From Lepraria neglecta (Eukaryota; Ascomycota; Lecanoromycetes; Lecanorales; Stereocaulaceae), in NCBI GenBank assembly GCA_033220425.1, contig CM065646.1, positions 3,045,501 through 3,109,500 on the forward strand: a DNA stretch of 64,000 nt. Direction: 5' to 3'. The notes under the pieces were generated by a model, which did not search any database, was not told where the DNA came from, and saw nothing but the letters and a program-made list of their open reading frames with translations. Each line of letters opens with the position of its first letter. The first letter of the stretch is position 1. This document shows positions 8,876 through 17,852 of the stretch, in pieces. A program made the position numbers and the translations under genes.

Positions 8876-11556
8876 ATGTCAGAGAATAACCAGATGGCAA
8901 CACCGTTCAGTCGGAGCCTGAAGAGAAAAGTACATGATACAGAGGAAGTGGAAAACCCACCTAGCCAGTCACGCTCCCAGCTTTCATCTGCACGTCGAGA
9001 AGATTCGAACCATGGAGAAGCTACGGAAGAGAGCGCAGGGGCTACAACTCGCCCATCTGTTCCCAGTAACGTTAGAGGACCTAGTAATAGCAGCAGTTCA
9101 GTATTTCGTTCGACCAGCACTGAGGAGGAGAATGGTCGTAACTACACACCTGGAATAAGCTTCACGTCAATAAACCGCGGCGTGAGCAGAGAACAGAGCG
9201 ATGCTGCCGTTGGTCAAAGGAGGCTCGATGACGGAGGAAGAGAGGAAGGGAAAATACATGCGGAGACTGCTGCAGAGAAGAGCGATCCTCAGGCTCAATC
9301 GAGGCCCAACATGCAAAGTCTCACAGAAATTGATGTAAGTTCTCCCACATAGATTGCGAGTTCATGTCTGACGAAAGAAGAGGAAAAGAATTTTTGCCGC
9401 TGTAGCTGAAGTCGAAGCAAGATATCAAAGAGAGAAATGGGAATTGGTGGCGAAAGCTATGAGGCGTGCTGGGGCTGCCGAGTACTCCAAGGATCTGCTT
9501 GAGAAAGAATTCGCAAAACCAGCAAAATCTTCTGCGCCTAATGTTACAGAGCATGAACTCCATAGGCAAGCATGGAAGGATGTCCTATGGAAGATGATGG
9601 AAGCTCCGGGAGCCGGGTCTGTCTCTACTCGCCCAAGTCCTTATGACAACGGAGTGATTTGCTCGCTCAGAAAAAGGGTTACAACTCTAAACGGTCAAGC
9701 ATCAGGTCAGGCCGTTTTTGAAAGGCTGAATTTCCAGATCCTCCCCACTGAGACTTTAGAAAGCCCTCCGGCCGCACCAGGCAATGCGGAGACTACGATT
9801 CATGGTACAACCAAAGCCAATGCAAGTGGTTCAGCAAAGCCCCTTGCGCCGAATTATCTAGGCTTCGGCGTGTTGGTCAATCAGGGGCCACTCCAATATA
9901 ATACACAGCAAATCCCACCAAATGTCCGTTCGCAGATGGCGCAGCAGGAGAATCGCCTCTCATGGCAGGTAACTTCCCAGACAGGCGGTCCATCTCAACA
10001 AAAATCTTCAGGCGCTGTACCGGCCCACCCGACGATGTCTCCTGTCCAAGCACCCTCCTCGCAGCAATCTATCCAGAGGTCGCTACTATACCACACACCC
10101 TCTCGTGAACCAAGTCAGGAGCAGGAGTCTCCCCAACCTCAAGCTCCGTCCCTGGCCCCAGTGACAGTAGTTCAACGCAAGCCAAGTACACCAACTTCTG
10201 CAAGTGAAGCAACGATTCAACAAAGCCGACCTGCAGCGAAGTCGAGAAAACCCGTGTCAAAGAGCCAGTTGAAGTACATGCTCAGACATCGTACATTGAA
10301 CGAAGTAAACAAACACAAGCCGTGGGACGTCATAGCTCAAGAATGCGGCGTCAACGCGCCCTTGAACGAGATTTCTGCGGCTCTTGAGCAAGCCGGCTTT
10401 CCAAGCATCCTCTACACACCGACTGGCGCTCCAATGATTGTGAGCAATCCTGCTTCGAGCGCCGCGATGTCACCGAGCTCTCTTGCGTATATCTTCCCAT
10501 ACAATCCGAAGTCGCTTACAACACCGGCTACTAACGACGCGACTACTCCACTACCCACTTCAATTGATCTAACTAAGGAAAACGATAAGCCTACTTCGAC
10601 GACGCCTACGCATGCTGTACAGAATCCATACGCCAGCACCGAAGAACGTTACCCTTCTATTCCTAAGACAGAACCAAGCCAAAGTAAGGATGAAGGAGAC
10701 CCAGTCTTAGACTCGCACCAGAAAAGAAGCGCAGCTATGAGGAAAGCATGGGCTAAACGTCAAGCAGAGGGCCGAAATGGGCGCCATGGCGGCCCGCCCA
10801 GGTCGAGTACAATCGCTAGGAATACATTGATAGGAAGTTCTCCCACCGTTTTTGCTACTCAGGTCCTTGCTGCTGCAGCGGCTGAGGCGGAGGTTGCTTC
10901 TCCCTCCAGGAGCACGCCTCTAGAGGCTGAGGTCGCGAGCTCATTGTCATCTCGGGCCACGCCCGTGGAAGCTCCGGGCATAGCGGTATCTAGTCAAGGT
11001 CAAAGCCAATCGGGCAAGAAAGTAAGCATCCCATTCTACCTTCCCTCTATGCTTGCTCACAAAGCAGCGTGGCCCCTATAAAAAGAAAGACGTTGCGGCT
11101 AGTGTCACCGCGGAGACGCCTGCGCAGCCCATGGTCAGACCCTTGCACAGCCCTATTTACTCACTTACTAAATCCCACCAGCACCACCCCTACCAAAACA
11201 CCTTCAACTTCTCCGACGAGAAACCCTGCCCCTACGCCTGCGACAAATGCGGCAAAGCCTACACCACCCCCGGCGGTCTTAACTATCACAGAGCAAGCAA
11301 GCCAAACTGCGAAACAGACACTTCAAAACCCCGTCCCTACGCTTGCGAAAGATGTGGCAAGTCTTACCAGAACAAGGGAGGTTTAAGCTATCACAAATTA
11401 CACTCTCTGGATTGCGAGGCCGAGCAACGGAAACCCGATAGGAGGACTAATTCTCCTAAGCAGAAGGAGGTGAAGAAACTTGCCGGTCCGAGGACTGTCG
11501 GGGGCGCGCGGATTAACACTGGTTTGGAGCACTCTCCTGCTGCTACTCCCGACTGA
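8876..11556 (+). CDS. Nuclear-type protein with two C-terminal C2HC zinc fingers
   Basis: Three exons are supported: 8876-9334, 9378-11021 and about 11068-11556, giving about 863 residues. Both introns are short (about 43-46 bp) and each has two closely spaced in-frame AG acceptors (NAGNAG-like), so a one-residue uncertainty remains. The N-terminal two thirds is Ser/Pro/Gln-rich and looks disordered. A compact conserved-looking block, RHRTLNEVNKHKPWDVIAQE, sits near the middle, followed by KRGPYKKK-like basic residues and two fingers, CDKCGKAYTTPGGLNYHR...C and CERCGKSYQNKGGLSYHK...C (C-x2-C-x12-H-x6-C). These suggest DNA or RNA binding, so a transcription regulator is likely. I do not recognise a named ortholog. 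Confidence 0.78.
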
Positions 11557-12260
11557 CCCAGGGTTGAGAGTCTAGGTGTTAGGTCTTTACGACTTGCTAA
11601 ATCAAGGGGCGAAATGCCAGGTTCAACTGGATTTTTTGTTATGTGCTACATATCAGGAACGAAATGCGAGGCCTTTTCAGGCTTCTAATTTGGTTTGAGT
11701 AGCTGGAATCTGTTGCATTTTCGAGGGAGGATATCTGTTCTCACACTTTCATCGTATGATACCCATATTCTATTCTTGTACATACTTATGTTCCTTCATG
11801 TGAATAAAACTTGTTGTATATTCCATAGTCTGGTTGCTATCAGCTTTCAATCCGGCGAGAGTGGACTTTATTTTTGAGCGCTGTTGCGCGATCTCACTTG
11901 CTTAGATTGTATGCTCGTCCATGTCAGAGAATCGAGCATAGGTGAGCTATGAACAGGAAGTTTTTCTGGCCCTGAACCCCTGTTTTTCAATTTCCTAAGA
12001 GTGATATGCATCAGACTTCCAAGGCGACGAAACCTTCTCGAATACACTCACTGGAGAGTCACGCGGGGGAAAGGTCCTGGTAAGGGTCATGAAATTCTAA
12101 TATCAATCCCATTCAAAAGGAACATCTTGCGAACTGAATCCTTTGGACCTCAACAACACTGCTTTAACAAACTCCTTCCAAGACCGACAACAAGAATAAT
12201 CAAAGATGACGATTTAAGCCAGTATCTTCAAACTCTTCGAGAGCCTTCCGATCAGACAAT
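11557..12260. other. Intergenic
   Basis: This is the 3' flank of the zinc-finger gene. It turns AT-rich around 11690-11880. A 102-codon plus-strand frame at 12001-12309 has no recognisable features and is not called. Confidence 0.45.
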
Positions 12261-12692
12261 ATGTGGAAGTCCGGAGCAGCCAGATTTACGTGCAGAGCAT
12301 ATCATATAGTCATAGTAAGCAGGACTACGACTTTTCTACTGTTTTAGATTTGGCTAAATAGGTATCCAGAACCAGTTCTAGGATTTTGCATCGGTGCGGG
12401 GGCCCTTGGCCTTGCGGCATATTCCTATTCAAAGAGACGGCACCCACCATCGACACCATCGGTAGGCTTCGAGTCCATCAGCGGGCATCTCATGTCCATT
12501 GGAGAAGCTTCGCAGCCCAAGGAACCCAGCAAGCCTTCTATACTAGAGCAAGTGGACGCCCTCGAGAGAAAACGGGCTAATACTCGAGTGATGAAGGAGG
12601 CGGAAGAGGAGCTCGGGAAGTTCCTGTGTCGTCTGATTTGCACTGAAGAGGGGCGGGAACGTCTGCAAAAAGTTGCGCAAAATCTTTCTTAG
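12261..12692 (+). CDS. Met-Trp family small membrane protein, copy 1 (splice or frame uncertain)
   Basis: The start MWKSGAARFTCRAYH (12261-12314) is followed by a GTAAGC donor. The downstream frame reads a membrane helix PVLGFCIGAGALGLAAYSYS, then PPSTPSVGFESISGHLMSIG, then a charged helical tail ending at 12692. The Met-Trp start, the early intron, the single helix and the PPS...GF..I..LM block match copies at 13315-13687, 44056-44554 and 46089-46801. Joining the exons in frame needs a 33-nt intron (to AG at 12347), shorter than the other introns here. The better-looking acceptor at 12361 breaks the frame, so this copy may be frameshifted. The function is unknown. Confidence 0.5.
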
Positions 12693-13314
12693 CTTACCCC
12701 GATAACCAAGACGACTCCGGAGCTGGGGCGGACGACGAAGCGCAGAAGGGGAAAAGAGAATCTGCACTTGAGGCGCAAGACATGCGGGACCTGGAAAAGG
12801 AGTGTGAGAAATTGGACTGTCTCGCGCTGAGAAAAAGTGCCATCAGGGTTCAAGAGGTGGAACAACAGCGGAAGGACCGTCAGAAACTGGACTGTCACGC
12901 TGATGCCAAAAAGTGTCAGTGCATCTTGAAAGCTGTCGGTAGCCGGGAGAGGATTCCTAGTGAAGACGAAGGAGAGGGAATCCGTTGCATTCGCCCAGTA
13001 GGATCTGTCCTGTGGAGATTCTGCGCAATTCCTCAACATACAAGGCAAGCACGATGCCGAGTACAGGCCCAAGCAGCATCTTCACGTGCAAAATTCCCAA
13101 TTCATCTCGCTCGAAATCACATGGAAAATCCAAGACAATAATCAAAATTTTCAGAATATAAGACTTTCGAAGACAGACTTCAAATCTCTTTAAGAACTCA
13201 ACCCCACCATCGATTGACAATCAAGATTTACTCGAGACAACTGTACCCACATCACAGCCATCAATCCCACCTTACATCCCTCACTTGTTAGCCAGCTCGA
13301 TAAATACAGCCAAT
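12693..13314. other. Intergenic with an unconvincing charged frame
   Basis: A plus-strand frame at 12782-13141 is Lys/Glu/Cys-rich and contains two LDCxA repeats, but lacks family resemblance or splice context. It may be a decayed extension of the preceding family copy. I do not call a gene. Confidence 0.4.
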
Positions 13315-13687
13315 ATGTGGAGCTTCAAAGTGGCCAGAGCCCTCTGCAGAAGAGAACGTATCAAACCCTCGCCTTCAACCCCCCATGTTCGTCTAGCTAA
13401 TAGGTCCTCTAGGCGTTTCATCTTTTGATGTTGGAGCCGCCATCACGATCGTATACCATATCTTCAACAACCGAGACCCGCCGTCGGGTTCATCCGCCGG
13501 CTTCAAACTCATCGGCAGCCAGCTCATGACGACTGCAGAAGCTGGCAAGCCCAAAAGCGATTGGATGAAGGCGGTCAATGAGGAAGCTCTGCAGGAGCCG
13601 CGAGTGGGAGGCATTTTGGAGACACTGCGGGACAGATCTTGGAGCGCCGCGTACAAGTTGCACTGGGTTCATTTCCTATCAACGTAA
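13315..13687 (+). CDS. Met-Trp family small protein, copy 2
   Basis: Exon 1 (13315-13357) encodes MWSFKVARALCRRE. A 46-bp intron with a CTAAT-like branch and TAG acceptor joins in phase to exon 2 (13404-13687), giving 108 residues. Exon 2 reads a weak hydrophobic segment GVSSFDVGAAITIVYHIF, then NNRDPPSGSSAGFKLIGSQL, matching the DPPSGSPAGFAPISTQLM block of the copy at 44056-44554. The C-terminus lacks the CX6C element of other copies. The gene structure is intact. It lies just downstream of copy 1 and tail-to-tail with the broken HET gene. The function is unknown. Confidence 0.65.
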
Positions 13688-13736
13688 AAGATAGTGAGAT
13701 CGAATCCGACCAGTTACCAATAATTTCCGTTGAATC

Positions 13737-16063
13737 TCACCTTACCATAACCTCTTTCTCCTCACAGTCGCTAGATTCAAACCATGTCTCCTTCTGCTCC
13801 CAATATCCAACCCTCTCATATAGCTCCTCGTCAGCGATCGTGCTCACCCGTAAAAGCAGACCACCGCATATCCCCTCCAACTCCAAGTCCTCATTTGGAG
13901 GATCTCTGAATACCACCAATCGGTAGACTTCCTCGTTATCAGAAAGTGCGATATCAATCGTTGTCCTCACTGAAGGTATTTGCAAGAGATCGGGGTAAGA
14001 TAGTGCGGGGAAAATAAGGCCACGGAGGACAAGAACTCCCCAGGTGATCGAGTCTTGTCTCGCTTGTTGATCTGAAGATACCGAGAGCACTTCTGAGAGT
14101 AGTTCGAGACCATCAAAAATGATGTCGCCATCTCGTCCCCAGATTGTTGACCCGCTGAGTTTGTCTCTTTCGTTGTCAATCATCATGGACGGCCAGGACC
14201 ATGTGGGGAAGATTCCAGACTTGACGCGTTTCTCACGCTTCTTGATCAAGTCCTCATCGTTCATCAGAATGCTTTCCTTAACGTGCCATAGCAGATCTAG
14301 CGGAAGTAGTTCTTTCCAGTGCCCCCATACAAAGTGCAGGCCTGTGCGAGCTTCGCTGAAGCTACTAAGGCCACCAATGGCAACCAGTAAATCGGCACAG
14401 AACGTGAGATGCGCAGTGGTGTAAGCTTCTAGCATCTATGGCTAGACGTCGAAGAAATTCTCGACGAATTGTGGATCTTGCAAAAAATTAGACTGTTTAT
14501 CCGGGGGTGTTAAGCCAAATAAGCCCTTCTTCACACGTAGCCAACCGAAGAAGCCGGACAGATGTTTTTCGTCTGCGCCGCACTCTAAACATTCCCAATG
14601 GACCTATTCAGGCCCAAAGAAGACCGTTCTTGGGGACAGGAGACGTTCTTGAAGTACCCAAGCCCTTGTAATGAGCGGCGATGCCTACTTGTCTGAGATT
14701 TTAAGTCCAAAATCGTCAGGGTCTCCCCTTGCCGATCGAGCAAAGAGGCTGAATTTGGTGTTCTGGAAAATTCTGCATGGAAGGTGTTCGAGGGGCTCCC
14801 TTCTCGTGAAACAGCCAGCATGGCTGTCAGCGCCCCACAGGGCTGCGATAGTAAGAAGACAATGGCCGTACACGTCTTGCAATTTTTGTGCTTCCACTTT
14901 CCAGTCATCCGGAGAGTCTTGAATGATGCAAAGGGAATCAATCCAGAGATATTGGTATCGAAGCCGTCTGGTAATGAAGATTGCGTGCTGAAAAGTAAGG
15001 GGAATATCCTCCATGTCAATGCATTTTTGATGTGCTTCGTACTTGGAGGTTGTCAATTGCAAAATTTTCGCACCCCCCAACAATGACTCAAAGCTAAGTA
15101 TTCCCGTTTCGTGTCGTTGCGGTGCGATATCGAGAGAAAAGGAAGACGTGAGCCATTGTCCATCCCCACGTCGATAAGTCGAGTGGGGAGAGTAGTGGGC
15201 GCACTGGAAGCTTGACGACATAGTCGATGCTTATCTATGCAGTTGTCGAGCCATTCAACAATCTGTAGAAAAGAAGGCTCTGATGCAGTATAGTTTGGGG
15301 AACACTGTTGAGGATGTGAGCCAATGGTCTGGTGTGAAGGACCGGCTGACGCCCCAGAAACATCATCAGTATTGTGGTCAGTCATTAGGATCAAGTATCA
15401 AGGAACACACCTTCAACCTAATGGACATTCAGCAGTCTATACACATTCTTCTCAGAACTACTATTACTTGAGATGCTCTCGCTCAAGTCTAAGCTATCCT
15501 CACTTTGGCTGTGGTCTGATTGAACATCAAGCACTTCGTCGCCTGAGTCAACCAATGCATCGAAAAGACCATCTACATCGACGAACTTTGCTTCGATTGT
15601 GGAGTGATAATTCATAGACTTCCCAAACCCAATTCCGTAGCTTGTCTTCCTGTGTTCGAGATCTCGGGACTCCGGTATGGCAAGTCGCGACTCTAAGGCC
15701 ACCAAAGCTTTGGCAGCGTAGACGGGAGGGGAAGACAGTTCTTTATACAATAGGCTGCACAGGTGACAGCCTTGCTCCGCCGACAGAGTCGTCGATATCC
15801 TCCTCCACTCCAGCTGTTTCGTCCGTGGCAGTGCCTTCTTTCTCAGCAACAGTGTCTGCTTTTGCCACAACGCTCTCTCCAGCAGTAATCTCTTCTTCGT
15901 CAGTAGCCTCATCCACGTCCGCACTACTTTCGTCGTCTGGAGAAGCGTGAAGTATTGGAGCAGCCTGGCATACACGCTCGCATGCGGGACACAACAAGTG
16001 GAGTGCGACTGCCGAATTGAGCTCTGAGAGGGGAAGCTGTTCGACTATTACAGACGATAGCAT
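13737..16063 (-). pseudogene. Broken heterokaryon-incompatibility (HET) domain gene
   Basis: Read on the minus strand from about 16063 (MLSSVIVEQLPLSELN), this carries an N-terminal region with an acidic repeat, SAEQGCHLCSLLY, and the three HET hallmarks YLALSHCWG, YLWIDSLCIIQDSPDDW and AWVLQERLLSPR. A C-terminal part containing PTWSWPS ends at 13737. In fungi HET proteins trigger cell death on non-self recognition. This copy cannot make one: a six-G run at about 15073-15078 is one base short (frameshift straight after HCWG), and four in-frame TAG stops lie at 14685-14687, 14604-14606, 14442-14444 and 14436-14438. A further frame change lies in the acidic region near 15800 (intron or frameshift). 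The stops fit CAG or TGG to TAG change, as RIP would make. Confidence 0.88.
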
Positions 16064-16757
16064 TGTCGCAAGGAAGAAACTTGAACTCTGGTAGTAGAAT
16101 TGAACAGTCAATAAGTGTTCTTCGCTGTTTTTCAGTGATAAAGGAACAGAATGATTGCCGTGGTCAAAGGTAGTAGAATAAAGAGTCTAGAGGTATTGAG
16201 GCAAAACATTTTCGATAATCGGCTCAAGATAACATTACTTGGCTGTCCTAGAATATTGTATGCTACTACGGTTGCCGGTTTCTGTTGAGTTGCTCGTGTT
16301 TCCTGTCAGTGGACTTCTCACCTTCAGCTTGAGAGTTCTCATTTGGATTAGTCAGCAGGCTTTATGCCGCAGCAAGGCTCGCAGCTTTCAGATCAAAGAT
16401 TTTACCTCCCCTGGCCACTCAAGAGCACAGAAGATGACGCTTCTCCCTTGATGTACTCTTCTAATTTAATTCAATTTACTTACTGTGTGAGATAGTTAGC
16501 GAGGCTCCAGCCGTTCTCTCATCCCGGCGAGTTGTTAGAATAACATTTAACCTGTAGATTTTTGTTTCTGTATCCGGACATTTGGAGCAGGGATATCCAG
16601 GTTCAATGTTGCTAACAAGACAGATACAGCTTTAAATAGTGAAAGCTTTCATACGACACAGCGCAATCCATGCGGCACGGCAAAGAACAACTCCCAGATG
16701 TCAGCCCTACCAAGGTAACCATCCATACCCATTGCCATCCCTCCGTGTTGCAATTCC
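16064..16757. other. Intergenic between two minus-strand genes
   Basis: It is moderately AT-rich around 16440-16640. I see no gene. Confidence 0.5.
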
Positions 16758-17410
16758 TCACCACGACCTGCCCCGCAAATGCCGCTCCCCGCTCTCAAAA
16801 TTCCCACAAGCGTTACACCACACCCTGAGCTCGTGCGCTCCCCTCATCCACCCCTCCATCGAATTCATCACGAGGTCTTGAAGCCCCCACAGGAACTCGC
16901 ATGCGAAAGTAAATAAGCCGCAAGTGCTATCATAAGGGAAACCGGGTGGGAAATCTTCCTCCTCGTCGATGTATTCGTTGAAGGGTAGGATCGCGGTTAT
17001 TTGGGGGATATCGCCATTGCTTAGGTTCGCTTTGGCATAACTTCTAGCTTTAGCGCTGGTTTCAGCGTTGATGGGCTTTCTGGTTGGAGTCCCTGCTGGT
17101 GAGTCTCCGGTGGATGTGGGGATAGTGGAGTGTTGGTCTTCTACATCCTGAGATGTGTTCGAAGACGATGAACTGGACTTGGTGGATGAGGTAAGAGGCT
17201 GCTCGGACATTTAGTGGTATACAAGGCCAATAGAGGATGATAGCATACTCGAAGGAGCATAGTGTATGTGGACATGTTAGGCAACGTTTTTACCCACTGT
17301 GACAGGCGGTCGATGTATTTATTGGCGAGTTCACGCAGAGGAGTGAGCTTCGAAGGGAAGACTGAGGATAGCAAGGAAGACCTCGAGTTTTGATGGATAG
17401 GAGAAGTCAT
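16758..17410 (-). CDS. Small hypothetical protein
   Basis: Exon 1 (17249-17410, starting MTSPIHQNSRSS) ends at GTATGC. The intron has an ACTAAAT-like branch and two in-frame AG acceptors three bases apart (exon 2 from 17201 or 17198), and exon 2 stops at 16758, giving about 200 residues. The protein has a Ser-rich stretch (TKSSSSSSNTSQDVE), then a better-ordered acidic/aromatic part with FNEYIDEEEDFPPGFPYD and FTFACEFLWGLQDLV. I see no named domain. The frame-consistent splice and codon pattern support a real gene; the function is unknown. Confidence 0.55.
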
Positions 17411-17852
17411 GAAGGACAAGCGAAAGTAATAGCAAATTTATTTAGTCGTCACGAGTCAGCGGTGAAGAGGGGGAAGTTGGAGTGGACTTAAGTATGAAGC
17501 ACGAAGCGACATCTTTGTACGGCATACCCTCATCATCCCGACGCCGAAAAGACATAAGAGTCATGCGATCAGTTGCTCCGAATTGCCTCGCTTTTGGCCT
17601 ATCAAAACCTTTTGGGAGTATGAAGCAAACCTGCGAAGTTACACCCTCACCGCTCGGGATTTGCCACAATATCTTCCTCACAACAGGGTTGAGGAGATTT
17701 TGATCACAAGACGTTGCCTGGCTGTGGAACATGTCTTAATTCAAACCGAAGCCAATAGAGCACAAGAGTCATCGTCACTGTTCCGATTTGCCTCACCTTC
17801 GGCCCCTGGAACTCTTTCGGCCGTATCAAGCAAACATGCAACATCCGGACTC
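17411..17852. other. Intergenic
   Basis: This is the 5' flank of the small hypothetical gene and the 3' flank of TSR1. Two related segments (about 17565-17660 and 17775-17870) both carry GAA/CGATTTGCCTC-like and CAAACxTGC-like strings in the same order, a possible diverged duplication of about 210-bp spacing. No gene. Confidence 0.4.
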
